In this document: positions 15,390 to 24,388 of the stretch, piece after piece
Numbering within the stretch: position 1 is the first letter of the stretch
Layout of the letters: the number at the start of each line of letters is the position of its first letter
Origin: Duganella sp. CF517
GTDB lineage: Bacteria > Pseudomonadota > Gammaproteobacteria > Burkholderiales > Burkholderiaceae_D
Assembly (NCBI RefSeq): GCF_900110275.1
Contig: NZ_FODC01000003.1
Coordinates: 496,001 to 560,000 of the forward strand
Direction: 5' to 3'
Length of the DNA: 64,000 nucleotides
Position numbers and translations under genes: made by a program
The notes under the pieces: generated by a model
Databases searched by the model: none
Seen by the model: only the letters and a program-made list of their open reading frames with translations
What the model was told of the DNA's origin: nothing

Positions 15390-17281
15390 GCGCGCAGCTC
15401 CTTGCGCAGGAACGCCTCGAACATCAGCAGCGACCAGATCGGCGCGCTGTAGTCGCGCAGCCCGGCCTGGTGCTGCTCGTGCAGATGGCGCAAATAGTCG
15501 GGGTTGAACATGCCGCTGTCGCCCAGCAGTGGTCCCAGCAGCGCATCGTGCACGCGCTGCTTCAGCGGGCCGCGGAACCAGGTCGCCAGCGGCACCGAGA
15601 AGCCCATCTTCTTGCGGTACAAAATGTCGTGCGGCAGGTGCGATTCCAGGCTTTTCTTGAAGATGTACTTGCCCTCCCCGCCTTGCAGCTTGAGCGACGG
15701 CGGCAGCCCGGAGATCCATTCGACCAGCTGATGGTCCAGCAGCGGCACCCGCACTTCGAGCGCGTGCGCCATGCTGGCGCGGTCGACCTTGGTCAGGATG
15801 TCGCCCGGCAGATAGGTCTTCAGATCCAGGTACTGCAGCAGCGACAGCGGGTCGTCGGTCGGCGCGGCGTCGGCGTGGCCGCGCATCACTTCGATCGCGC
15901 GATAGCCTTGCAGGCCGGTCTTGAAGCGGTCTGAGAACAGCTGCGCGCGCATGGCGTCGCTCATCAGCGTCACGCCGTGGAAGTAGCCTTCGACCAGGTC
16001 GCGCGACAACGCCTCGAAGGTGGTCTTGGCGCGGAACACGCGCGGCGCCCAGTCGGCCTTCGGATACCAGCGCCCCAGCAGGGCGAACACCGGCTTGCGC
16101 AGGCCGGCCGGAATGCGGCCGCGCACGCGGTGCTCGTTCATCGCGTAGCGGTAGCGGCGGTAGCCGGCCAGGTTCTCGTCGCCGCCGTCGCCGGACAGCG
16201 CCACAGTCACCCGCTGGCGCGCCAGCTGGCACACGCGGTAGGTCGGAATCGCCGAGCTGTCGGCGAACGGTTCGTCGTACAGGCCCGCCAAGGTGTCGAG
16301 CAGCGCGTAGTCGTCGGTGCCGACATTGCCGGTGTAATGGTCGGTGCCGTGCTGCGCCGCCACCTGCGCCGCGTAATCGGATTCGTCGAAGGCCTTGTCC
16401 TGGAAGCCGATGGTGCAGGTATTGACCGGCTTGTCGCTCATGCCGGCCATCATCGCCACCACGGCGCTCGAATCGACGCCGCCGGATAGGAAGGCGCCCA
16501 GCGGCACGTCGGCCACCAGCCGGATGCGCACCGCCTCGCGCAGCCGTTCGATCAATTCATGCTCGACGTCGGCGCTGGCCATCGGCGCGTGCGGCGCGAA
16601 CGGCACATCCCAGAACTTGACCGGCGTCGCCAGCGGCGCGCCGACCTTTTGCGTCAGCGTATGTCCGGGGGCCAGCTTGAGCGCGCCCTGGTAGATGGTG
16701 CGCGGTTCGGGGATGTAGCCGTAGGCGAAGTAATCCTCGACCGCGCGCGGGTCGATGCGCCGCTCCAGGTCGGGCAGCGACGCCAGCGCCTTGAGCTCGG
16801 AGCTGAAGGCGAGGAAGCCGTCGGCCGTCAGACAGTAATACAGCGGCTTGACGCCGAGCCGGTCGCGCCCGATGAACATGGTTTGCCGGTTGCGATCCCA
16901 CAGGCCGAAGGCGAACATGCCGCGGAAGCGGTGCACGCACGCTTCGCCCCACTGCTCCCAGGCGTGGACGATGACCTCGGTGTCGCAGCGGGTGCGGAAC
17001 ACGTGGCCGAGCGCCTTCAGTTCCACCGTCAGTTCGCGGAAGTTGTAGATCTCGCCGTTGAAGCAGACCATCACCGAGCCGTCCTCGTTGCCCAGCGGTT
17101 GCAGGCCGGCGGCGATGTCGATCACCGACAGGCGCCGGTGGCCGAAGCCGATGCCCGGTTCCAGGTACAGGTCGGCCTCGTCCGGGCCGCGATGATGCTG
17201 GGTCTCGTTCATGCGCGACAGCACCGCGCGATCGATGTCGCGCTTGCCGCCTATGTCCATGATGCCAACTATTCCGCACAT
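15386..17281 (-). CDS. Exosortase A system-associated amidotransferase 1 (asparagine synthase type)
   Basis: 631-residue glutamine-dependent amidotransferase. The N-terminus MCGIVGI places Cys2 as the Ntn glutaminase nucleophile, followed by NHRGPDE-type (HHRGPDE) and CFNGEIYNF motifs. The synthetase domain has the PP-loop FLSGGVDSSAVVAM near residue 260 and SGDGGDENLAGY near 360. It probably amidates a carboxyl group, for example a uronic acid of the polysaccharide, using glutamine and ATP. The glutaminase site is intact, unlike the second asparagine-synthase-like protein at 40455. It overlaps the next gene by 13 bases. Confidence 0.92.
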   Translation of the reverse strand: MCGIVGIMDIGGKRDIDRAVLSRMNETQHHRGPDEADLYLEPGIGFGHRRLSVIDIAAGLQPLGNEDGSVMVCFNGEIYNFRELTVELKALGHVFRTRCDTEVIVHAWEQWGEACVHRFRGMFAFGLWDRNRQTMFIGRDRLGVKPLYYCLTADGFLAFSSELKALASLPDLERRIDPRAVEDYFAYGYIPEPRTIYQGALKLAPGHTLTQKVGAPLATPVKFWDVPFAPHAPMASADVEHELIERLREAVRIRLVADVPLGAFLSGGVDSSAVVAMMAGMSDKPVNTCTIGFQDKAFDESDYAAQVAAQHGTDHYTGNVGTDDYALLDTLAGLYDEPFADSSAIPTYRVCQLARQRVTVALSGDGGDENLAGYRRYRYAMNEHRVRGRIPAGLRKPVFALLGRWYPKADWAPRVFRAKTTFEALSRDLVEGYFHGVTLMSDAMRAQLFSDRFKTGLQGYRAIEVMRGHADAAPTDDPLSLLQYLDLKTYLPGDILTKVDRASMAHALEVRVPLLDHQLVEWISGLPPSLKLQGGEGKYIFKKSLESHLPHDILYRKKMGFSVPLATWFRGPLKQRVHDALLGPLLGDSGMFNPDYLRHLHEQHQAGLRDYSAPIWSLLMFEAFLRKELRA

Positions 17282-18444
17282 GATGCCACCCGCCTTCTCA
17301 GTTTAAGTTTTCGTTCGCACAATTCGTCGTACAGCGCCTGGTAGGCCGCCACCATCGCCGGCATGCCGTAGTGCTGGGTCACGCGCAATCGCGCGGCCAG
17401 CCCGTGTTCGTGCACCAGCGCGGGACGGGCGGCGTAGCGTTCCAGCGCCGCGCACAGCGCTTCACTGTCGCCCGCCGGCACCAGCGCGCCGGTGGCGCCG
17501 TCGGCCACCACCTCCGGCACGCCGCCGACGTCGCTGCCGATGACCGGCACGCCGCTGGCCATCGCTTCCAGCGCGGCGCCGGGCGTGCCTTCGGCGATCG
17601 ACGGCAGCGCGAACACGGTGAGCCCGCGCAGGATGGCGGCGACGTCGTCGCGCTTGCCGGGTAGCCAGACGGCGTCGTTCAGTCCGGCCGCGTCGACCTG
17701 CGCGCGCAGCGCCGGCAGCAACGGGCCGTCGCCGATGATCGCCAGGCGCAGCCGGTGCGCCAGGTCGGGCCGGCGCGCGCGCAAGGCGGCGAAGGCGGTC
17801 ACCAGCAGCGCGTGGTTCTTGACAGGCTCGATGCGGCCGACGCTGCCGATCACCAGGCAGCCGGGGCCGAAATGACGGTCCAGCGGACCGTCCGTCTCGG
17901 CCGGCGCGGGCGGCCGGTAGCGCTCGAGGTCGATGCCGTTCGGCAGCAGGCGGCTCTTGCGCGCCGGCACGCCGATGACGTCGCGGTTCCACGCCAGCAT
18001 CTCGGCCGAGTTGGCATAGCAGTGGTCGTAAAACGGGATCATCAGGCGGCGCAGCAGCCGGTGCTTGCGGTTCAGCCCCTTGGGATCGGCGGCGTCGCGG
18101 CCGTGGGCGCCGTTGATGCGCACCGGCACGCCGGCCAGCAGCGCGGCCGGCGCGTACTCGATCGCCGACAGGTTGTAGGTGTGCAGGATGTCGGGGCGCA
18201 GTTGGCGCAGCAGCCGCCATAGCACCACGTGGGTCGCCGGCGCCAGGCCCGGCGGTTTGCCGAGCGCGTACAACGCGACATCGCCACGGGTGATGCGCTC
18301 GGCGAACGCGGTGTAGCCGGTCAGCGCGATCACCGCGTGCCGGTAGTGCCCGGCCGGCATGCGGTTGATGCGCTCGACCATCAGGTTCTCCATGCCGCCG
18401 AAATCGAGGCGGTAGATCAGGTGCACGACCAGCGGCGGCGTCAT
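17269..18444 (-). CDS. Exosortase-associated sugar transferase (PEP-CTERM/XrtA family GT4)
   Basis: 391-residue GT-B glycosyltransferase of the family found beside XrtA. Key segments are VVHLIYRLDFGGMENLMVERIN at the start, GRIEPVKNHALL near residue 210, and ALPSIAEGTPGAALEAMASGVPVIGSDVGG near 300, with the E-x7-E donor site. It acts on cytoplasmic lipid-linked glycan. The ATG at 18444 overlaps the exosortase stop region by four bases, which fits the coupled operon. Confidence 0.9.
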   Translation of the reverse strand: MTPPLVVHLIYRLDFGGMENLMVERINRMPAGHYRHAVIALTGYTAFAERITRGDVALYALGKPPGLAPATHVVLWRLLRQLRPDILHTYNLSAIEYAPAALLAGVPVRINGAHGRDAADPKGLNRKHRLLRRLMIPFYDHCYANSAEMLAWNRDVIGVPARKSRLLPNGIDLERYRPPAPAETDGPLDRHFGPGCLVIGSVGRIEPVKNHALLVTAFAALRARRPDLAHRLRLAIIGDGPLLPALRAQVDAAGLNDAVWLPGKRDDVAAILRGLTVFALPSIAEGTPGAALEAMASGVPVIGSDVGGVPEVVADGATGALVPAGDSEALCAALERYAARPALVHEHGLAARLRVTQHYGMPAMVAAYQALYDELCERKLKLRRRVASCAE

Positions 18445-20033
18445 CGCGTCGCTCCCGGTTGCGCGCGCACCCGCGCCAGGGTGGCGTCGATGGCGCCGAG
18501 GTTGTCGGCGAGGAAGGCGCGCATGGCCGCGCGCGCGCCGTCGGGGTGCTCGCCGAGCGGGGCGAACAGCATGACGGCGGCGCCGTCGTCGCTGCCGCCT
18601 AGCACGCGCTGGCGGATTTGCAGCAGCTTGCCGACCGAATCGCTGGTGGTGGCGCGGCCGTCGATCCGGTACCAGTGCCATACCAGCAAGGCGCCGTCGG
18701 CGCGGTGCAAGGTCGATTCGCGCACGGCCAGCGTGCGGCCGGCCACCGTCTCGTTGCGCACCGCGCCGCCGGCCAGGTTCCACGGCGAATTCACCATCGG
18801 CGTCAACCGGTTCATCGACGTGATCAGCTTGCTGGTGGCGGTTTGATGGCGGTAATACAGCAGCGACAGGCCGACCTGGCCGCTCTGCTGCGCGTAATAG
18901 CGGCGCAGCGAGGCGGCGGGCGTAGTCCAGGCCGGCTGCCAATCGGTGAAGGCGGTGGTCATCGGCCCCTTGGCCGGGAAGCTGTCGAGGCCGATCGGCG
19001 GCGCCGTGCCGCCTGACCGTTGCAGATAGCCGGCATAGGCGGGCCATACGCCAAGCGCCACCAGCACGCCGAACGCGGTGGCGGCGATGCGCGCCGTCGG
19101 CGCCCGCCGCGGGGCCGGCGTCGACACCGGCGCCAGCGCCGGCGGCAAGCCGTCGCGCCAGCGCGCGCCGACCAGGAACAGCGCCAGGATGACGATGCCG
19201 AAGAACAGCCAGCCGTACAGCAGGTGGTCGACGCCGACCGCCAGCGTCATGCCGCTCAGGTGGCCGAGCATGACGATCATGTAGGCGCGCAAGCCGTTCG
19301 CCAGTATCGGCAGCAAGGCGGCGACCGCGACGAACAGCACGCGCTTCCACCAGCGCGTATAGGTCATGTAGGCGTACAACACGCCCGCCGTCAGCGAGGC
19401 GATCAGATAGCGCAAGCCGCTGCACGCCTCCACCACCGACCAGCCGCCGGATGGCAGCATGAAGTTATTGCCTTCGTGCAGCACCGGTATGCCGCTCAGG
19501 CGCAGCGCCGCCACGGTGAAATTGGCGGTCACGGCCATCAGCGGCTCGATCAGGCTGTCGCCGACGGGCACGGCCAGGAACAGGAACAGCAGCGGGAAGG
19601 CGATCACCCGCGCCATGCGCCAGCCCAGCACGGCGAGCGCCGTCAGCGGGAACATGGCGACGAAGGCGTATTGACGGATCACCTGCACCTCGCCCAGGTC
19701 GGCCAGCAGCCAGAGCATGCCGCAGCCGGCCAGCGGCAGCAGCGCGGGCCAGAACGGCGCCGGCGTCATCGCGCGCAGCCGTTGGCGGCGCTGCCAGGCC
19801 AGCCACAGGCTGATCGGCACGATCAGGTAGCCGTGCGCGAAGGTTTCGGAGCGCGCCCAGATCTGCTCGATGGAGACGGCGGTGCTCCAGTACGCGGCCA
19901 GCGGCAGCAACATCAGCAACATCAGCAACAGCGCCCAGCCGGCGGCCCGGGCGCCGGGGCTGGCGCGGCGGACGCCGCGGCCGGCGCCGGCCAGCGCATC
20001 GCCGGCGCGCGCGGGAGCGGAGATGGCGCTCAT
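18441..20033 (-). CDS. xrtA: Exosortase A (XrtA), EpsH/EpsI fusion
   Basis: 530-residue membrane transpeptidase-like enzyme that processes proteins bearing a C-terminal PEP-CTERM tag. About eight transmembrane helices span residues 33-290. The catalytic triad is visible: Cys204 in VEACSGLRYL, Arg249 in NGLRAYMIV and His270 in VGVDHLLYGW. From about residue 310 the protein continues as an EpsI-type periplasmic domain (DSFPAKGPMTTAFTDWQPAW, SLLYYRHQTATSKL), the fused form usual for XrtA. It is the centre of the locus; its substrate in this window is the protein at 6395. The first helix contains three 9-base DNA repeats. Confidence 0.95.
   Translation of the reverse strand: MSAISAPARAGDALAGAGRGVRRASPGARAAGWALLLMLLMLLPLAAYWSTAVSIEQIWARSETFAHGYLIVPISLWLAWQRRQRLRAMTPAPFWPALLPLAGCGMLWLLADLGEVQVIRQYAFVAMFPLTALAVLGWRMARVIAFPLLFLFLAVPVGDSLIEPLMAVTANFTVAALRLSGIPVLHEGNNFMLPSGGWSVVEACSGLRYLIASLTAGVLYAYMTYTRWWKRVLFVAVAALLPILANGLRAYMIVMLGHLSGMTLAVGVDHLLYGWLFFGIVILALFLVGARWRDGLPPALAPVSTPAPRRAPTARIAATAFGVLVALGVWPAYAGYLQRSGGTAPPIGLDSFPAKGPMTTAFTDWQPAWTTPAASLRRYYAQQSGQVGLSLLYYRHQTATSKLITSMNRLTPMVNSPWNLAGGAVRNETVAGRTLAVRESTLHRADGALLVWHWYRIDGRATTSDSVGKLLQIRQRVLGGSDDGAAVMLFAPLGEHPDGARAAMRAFLADNLGAIDATLARVRAQPGATR
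19905..19931 (-). repeat. Three 9-base tandem repeats in the exosortase gene
   Basis: Three copies of CAGCAACA(T/G) on the plus strand encode LLL-MLL-MLL in the first transmembrane helix of XrtA. Copy-number change would lengthen or shorten the helix by three residues without a frameshift. Confidence 0.7.
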
Positions 20034-20034
20034 G

Positions 20035-21255
20035 TCAGGCGCTCCGCGGCCATGGCTGGGCCGGCCGCTGTTCCAGCAAGGCGGACACCGGCGCCAGGTT
20101 GCTTTCCCAGCCGTACAGTTCTTCGACCTTGGCCCGCGCCGCCGCGCCGATGGCCGCATCGGGCGCGCCCAGATAGGCGAGCGCGGCGCGGGCATGGCCA
20201 GCGGCGTCGTCGGCCAGCAGCAGTTCGCGGCCCGGCACGGCGTCGATGCCTTCCAGCGCCTGCGGCGACACCAGCACCGGGCGCGCCATCGCCATCGCCT
20301 CCAGCACCTTGTTCTGGATGCCGCGCGCGATGCGCATCGGCGCCACGCACAGCGCCGCGTGCGCCACGTACGCGCGCACATCGGGCACGGTGCCGGTGAC
20401 CATCACGCCGGGCAGCTCGGCCAAGCGCTGCACGGCCGGCGCCGGGCGCGAACCGACGATGCAAAACAGCACGTCCGGCGCGCCGGCGCGGATCGCCGGC
20501 AACACCTCGCGCGCGAACCAGCTGACGGCGTCGATGTTGGGCCAGTAATCCATGGCGCCGGTGAAGGCCAGCACGCGCGCGCCGGGCGGATACGGCGACG
20601 CGCCGGCGTTGGCCGGGGAAAAGAATTCGGTGTCGACGCCGTTGCTGTAGTGGCCGATGCGGGCCGCGCTCTCCGGCGCCAGCGTGCGGAACAGCGCCGC
20701 CTCCGGCGCGGACACGAACAAGGCGGCGTCGCTGGCGCGCGCCACCGCCCGTTCGTAGTCGAGCAGCAGGCGCGCCTCGCGCCGGTAGACCTGGCGCATC
20801 GGCCAGCGCTTGCCGTCGGCGTACTGGCGCCACTTGTCGGAGTCGACATCGACGAAATCCATCACCCGCCGGGCCGTAGGATGCGCATCGGCGTACTGCG
20901 CCATCGGCGACGAGTAACAGACGATGCGGCCGATGCCCTCGCGCGCCACGGTGTCGTCGACCCAGCGCCGCATGCCGCCGTCGCGGTAGTAATCGCACGA
21001 CAACGCCCGCCCGCGCGCCAGCGCCGGCAGGCTGCGCAGCCGTCCCAGCAAGGGATGGAGCGCGGCAAAATGGCTGCCGGCGCACATCGCTTGCAGGTGC
21101 GCCACGTGGCGCCAGTCGTCGGCGTCGTCGACGAAAGCGCCCAGATGCACCTCGAAACGCGCGCACAGATGCCGCAGCAAATGGTACGACCGTATCTTGT
21201 CGCCCTTGTTGGGCGGATACGGAATGCGGTGTACCAGCAGCAGCAGTTTTTCCAC
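20035..21255 (-). CDS. PEP-CTERM/XrtA-associated sugar transferase (GT4-like)
   Basis: 406-residue GT-B enzyme of an exosortase-locus family. The N-terminus LLLLVHRIPYPPNKGDKIRS is characteristic. Other markers are RVMDFVDVDSDKWRQYA near residue 130, SNGVDTEFFSP near 205, and VAPMRIARGIQNKVLEAMAMARPVLVSPQALEGI near 305-340. It probably adds a sugar to the lipid-linked repeat unit. One base separates it from xrtA. Confidence 0.9.
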   Translation of the reverse strand: MEKLLLLVHRIPYPPNKGDKIRSYHLLRHLCARFEVHLGAFVDDADDWRHVAHLQAMCAGSHFAALHPLLGRLRSLPALARGRALSCDYYRDGGMRRWVDDTVAREGIGRIVCYSSPMAQYADAHPTARRVMDFVDVDSDKWRQYADGKRWPMRQVYRREARLLLDYERAVARASDAALFVSAPEAALFRTLAPESAARIGHYSNGVDTEFFSPANAGASPYPPGARVLAFTGAMDYWPNIDAVSWFAREVLPAIRAGAPDVLFCIVGSRPAPAVQRLAELPGVMVTGTVPDVRAYVAHAALCVAPMRIARGIQNKVLEAMAMARPVLVSPQALEGIDAVPGRELLLADDAAGHARAALAYLGAPDAAIGAAARAKVEELYGWESNLAPVSALLEQRPAQPWPRSA

Positions 21256-21258
21256 GTG

Positions 21259-22350
21259 TCAGCCCAGGTTTTTAACGATGTGCGGCCCCAGCATGTTCGC
21301 CACCGGCAGCGGCAAGCGCTGCCACATCCGGATGAACAGCCGGTACTTGGGATTGAGCGGGTTGTTCTCCGGCACCGCTGTCGCCCCGATCAGTTTGACC
21401 TCGTAGTCCAGCGGCTCCGGCTCGAAGCCCCAGTTCTTCTTGAAGTCGAAGGCGCCCGTGCCCAGCTTGCTGCGGCCGAAATCGAACACGCGCATGCCGC
21501 GCGCGGCCGACGCCTGCATCAGATTCCAGTACATGAAATCGTTGCCGGCCAGCGCCCGAGCGTTGTCCAGTCCGCCGCCGTAGTACGGCAGCACCTGGTC
21601 GCGGAAGAAGAAGCTGAGCACGCCGGCCACCAGTTCGCCGTTGTGGGTGATCACGCGCACCTCGCAATCGTCACCGAAGGTTTCCTTGAGCAGCGCGAAA
21701 TAGCGGCGCGAGAACACCGGCGTGCCGAGACGGTGCACGCTGCGCGCGTAGGCGGCGTAGAAACGTCCGACGTCCTGGTCGACCTCGCCCTGCAAGCCGA
21801 ATTTGATGCCCTTCCTGACCATGGCGCGCTGTTTGCGCGGAATGGCGTTCATATTTTGCTCGTCGTCGGCGACGATGGCCTTGCGGAACGTCACATATAA
21901 CGGTTTGACCAGCCACTCCGGGTCGCCGGGGTGGCTGCGCGCGATGTGGCGGTATTCGAGGTGGCCGACGCCCAATTGGCGCGCCAGCGCCTGGGCGGCC
22001 TGGTCGAGCATCGCGCGCGCCGCGTCCGAGCTGGCGGCGATGCCGCCGTAGACGCAGAACGGCAACGCGCCCAGCCAGTGGCCGAACACGCGGCTGCGCA
22101 CCTCGCCCAGCGGCAGGATGCCTTCGATGACGCCGCCGCGCTCGACATAATAAAACCACGTGCGGTGGCCGAACGCCTGGCGCAGCACCCGCTGCCATCC
22201 GGCGCGGTGGAAAAACGTTGCCTGCGGACACTGGTCGACGTAGGCGTCCCAGCGCCGGCTGTCGTGCGGCTCCAGCAGGCGCAGGCGCAGCTCGCCGGCG
22301 GCCGGCGCCGGGCTGTCGGCCAGGTGGACGTGCTCGGCCAGCGCGCTCAT
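21259..22350 (-). CDS. FemAB-family protein, XrtA/PEP-CTERM system-associated
   Basis: 363-residue protein with two GNAT-like lobes of the FemAB type. It shows CPQATFFHRAGWQRVL near residue 40, MNAIPRKQRAMVRKGIKFGL near 190, and YMYWNLM-type (FMYWNLM) plus FDFGRSKLGTGAFDFKKNWGFEP near 295-325, typical of the XrtA-associated family. FemAB enzymes transfer amino acids or acyl groups from charged carriers to amines. The acceptor here is probably a sugar or envelope component. A second, different FemAB-like gene lies at 46712. Confidence 0.9.
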   Translation of the reverse strand: MSALAEHVHLADSPAPAAGELRLRLLEPHDSRRWDAYVDQCPQATFFHRAGWQRVLRQAFGHRTWFYYVERGGVIEGILPLGEVRSRVFGHWLGALPFCVYGGIAASSDAARAMLDQAAQALARQLGVGHLEYRHIARSHPGDPEWLVKPLYVTFRKAIVADDEQNMNAIPRKQRAMVRKGIKFGLQGEVDQDVGRFYAAYARSVHRLGTPVFSRRYFALLKETFGDDCEVRVITHNGELVAGVLSFFFRDQVLPYYGGGLDNARALAGNDFMYWNLMQASAARGMRVFDFGRSKLGTGAFDFKKNWGFEPEPLDYEVKLIGATAVPENNPLNPKYRLFIRMWQRLPLPVANMLGPHIVKNLG

Positions 22351-23210
22351 GGCGCCCCCAGGAACAGCCGGTCCATGCGGTCCCAGGCGAAGTCGCGCGT
22401 CAGGGCGCGGATGCGCCCGTCCATGCGGTCGAGGTTGACGTAGTGGCGGAAGCGCGTCTTCCATTCCAGCCCCTGCTGGCGCGGCTGGCCGGGATCGAGC
22501 TCCCACGGATGGAAATAGAAAATCGCCGGCTGGCGGTCCGCCTGGTTCACTTGGCGCATCATCCAGCGCGACATCGCGTACGGCATCAGGCGGAAATAGC
22601 CGCCGCCGCCCGCCGGCAGGTTGCGTTTCATCAAACGCACGGTGGTGATCGGCACTTCCAGCAAGCCCTGGTCGCCATTCGGATAGAAGGCGAAGCGCGG
22701 CGCGTCCGGCATGCCGTAATGGTCGTGCACGATCGGGTAGATGCTGGAGCTGTAGCGATAGCCGGCCTCTTGCAGCGCGTCGAGCGCCCACAGGTTGGCC
22801 GGCCCGATCGAGAAGCTCGGCGCGCGGTAGCCGCGCACGGCCTGCCCGCCGATGTCTTCCAGGATGGTTTTGCTGGAACTGATGTCTTCCGAGAAAGCGC
22901 TGTGGCTCTGGTCGGACGCGCGCAGGTGCCCGTAACCGTGGCTGGCCAGCTCGTGGCCGCCGTCGACGATGCGGCGCACCAGTTGCGGATAGCGCTCGGC
23001 GATCCAGCCCAGCGTGAAGAATGTCGCGACGACGGCGCCGTCGTCGAGGATGCCCAGGATGCGGTCGACATTGGCCTCGACCCGGCATTCGCGCCCGGCC
23101 CAGCTGTCGCGCGCGATGTGCGGCGCGAACGCCGACACCTGGAAGTAATCCTCGACGTCGATGGTCATGGCGTTGCGCACCGGCTGCATGGGTGTGGCGG
23201 CGGCGCTCAT
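22347..23210 (-). CDS. XrtA system polysaccharide deacetylase
   Basis: 287-residue NodB-fold deacetylase of the exosortase-associated type with a C-terminal DUF3473-like tail. MTIDVEDYFQVSAF near residue 15 supplies the catalytic Asp. ELASHGYGHLRASDQS near 90 supplies the metal His residues, and GYRAPSFSIG near 128 is the third motif. The tail carries FYFHPWELDPGQPR. It lacks a signal peptide and probably acts on lipid-linked intermediates at the membrane. It overlaps both neighbours by four bases. Confidence 0.92.
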   Translation of the reverse strand: MSAAATPMQPVRNAMTIDVEDYFQVSAFAPHIARDSWAGRECRVEANVDRILGILDDGAVVATFFTLGWIAERYPQLVRRIVDGGHELASHGYGHLRASDQSHSAFSEDISSSKTILEDIGGQAVRGYRAPSFSIGPANLWALDALQEAGYRYSSSIYPIVHDHYGMPDAPRFAFYPNGDQGLLEVPITTVRLMKRNLPAGGGGYFRLMPYAMSRWMMRQVNQADRQPAIFYFHPWELDPGQPRQQGLEWKTRFRHYVNLDRMDGRIRALTRDFAWDRMDRLFLGAP

Positions 23211-24388
23211 GGCGCGATCCCTGCGCGTTCGCCCAGCCAGCGCTGCATGATCTGGACGATGCGGCGCGCGGCCTGGCCGTCCCAGTAGCGCGGCACGCGG
23301 CCGGTCTTGCCGCCGCCGCTGAGCACCTTGTTGTACTCGGCCAGGATGCGGCCCGGATCTTGCCCGACGATGGTGTTGGTGCCCTGCTCGACCGTGATCG
23401 GCCGCTCGGTGTTGTTGCGCAGGGTCAGGCACGGCACGCCCAGCGCGGTGGTTTCCTCCTGCATGCCGCCGGAATCGGTCAGCACCACGCGCGCGCCGCG
23501 CATCAGGCCCAGCATTTCGAGGTAGCCCATCGGCGGCAGCGGCAGCATGCCCGGCTGGTCGAGCAGATGGGCCAGCCCGGCGCGCTCGATCATGGCGCGC
23601 GTGCGCGGATGCAGCGGGAACATCACCGGCGTGCGGCGCGAGACGATCAGCGCCGTCTCCAGCAGGCTGCGCAGCACTTCGGGCCGGTCGACATTCGACG
23701 GCCGGTGCAGGGTCAGCACCGCGTAGCCGTCCTCGCCGTCGGCGAAGCCGGGGCGCCCGGCCAGCGCGGCGATGCTGGCGGCCGGCACCGCGCGCGGCAG
23801 GTTCGACAGCAAGGTGTCGATCATGACGTTGCCGGCGAAATGGATGCGCTGCTCGTCGACTCCCTCGCGCAGCAGGTTGTCGCGGCCGCTGGACTCGGTG
23901 GTGAACAACAGGTCCGACAGCTGGTCGGTGAGGATGCGGTTGATCTCCTCCGGCATGGCGCGGTCGCCGCTGCGCAGGCCCGCTTCGACATGGAACACCG
24001 GCACGCCGCGCTTGTTGGCCACCAGCGCGCAGGCCAGCGTCGAATTGACGTCGCCCACCACCAGCACGGCGTCCGGCGCCACCTCGTCCATGGCCGGCTC
24101 GAACTTGCGCATCACCTCGGCCGTTTGCAGCGCGTGGCTGCCGGAGCCGACCTCCAGGTTGATGTCCGGGTCCGGGATGCCGAGCGCCGAGAAGATCTGG
24201 TGGTTCATGGCGACGTCGTAATGCTGGCCGGTGTGCAGCAGGCGCGCTTCGAAGCCGGCCGCCGGCTCCGCCAGCGCGGTCATGATCGGCGCCATTTTCA
24301 TGAAGTTGGGGCGTGCCCCGACCACGCACAGGATGCGGAATTTGCGCGCGGGCGTGTCGGCGTCGGTATGGCTCACGGTGTGGCTCAT
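23207..24388 (-). CDS. wecB: UDP-N-acetylglucosamine 2-epimerase (non-hydrolysing)
   Basis: 393-residue enzyme that interconverts UDP-GlcNAc and UDP-ManNAc. Family landmarks are VVGARPNFMKMAPI near residue 22, LLHTGQHYD near 50, VVGDVNSTLACALVA near 110, VFHVEAGLRSGDRAMPEEINR near 130, LTLHRPSNVD near 220, and VLTDSGGMQEE near 300. Length is normal. It supplies ManNAc or a derived sugar for the exopolysaccharide. The coupled position in the operon suggests a dedicated pathway copy rather than the housekeeping one. Confidence 0.93.
   Translation of the reverse strand: MSHTVSHTDADTPARKFRILCVVGARPNFMKMAPIMTALAEPAAGFEARLLHTGQHYDVAMNHQIFSALGIPDPDINLEVGSGSHALQTAEVMRKFEPAMDEVAPDAVLVVGDVNSTLACALVANKRGVPVFHVEAGLRSGDRAMPEEINRILTDQLSDLLFTTESSGRDNLLREGVDEQRIHFAGNVMIDTLLSNLPRAVPAASIAALAGRPGFADGEDGYAVLTLHRPSNVDRPEVLRSLLETALIVSRRTPVMFPLHPRTRAMIERAGLAHLLDQPGMLPLPPMGYLEMLGLMRGARVVLTDSGGMQEETTALGVPCLTLRNNTERPITVEQGTNTIVGQDPGRILAEYNKVLSGGGKTGRVPRYWDGQAARRIVQIMQRWLGERAGIAP

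Noticed and set aside
19020..21900. Long plus-strand open frames opposite xrtA and its neighbours
   Set aside because: They are low-complexity Arg/His/Gln products of high GC content. The minus-strand genes carry catalytic motifs and coupled starts.
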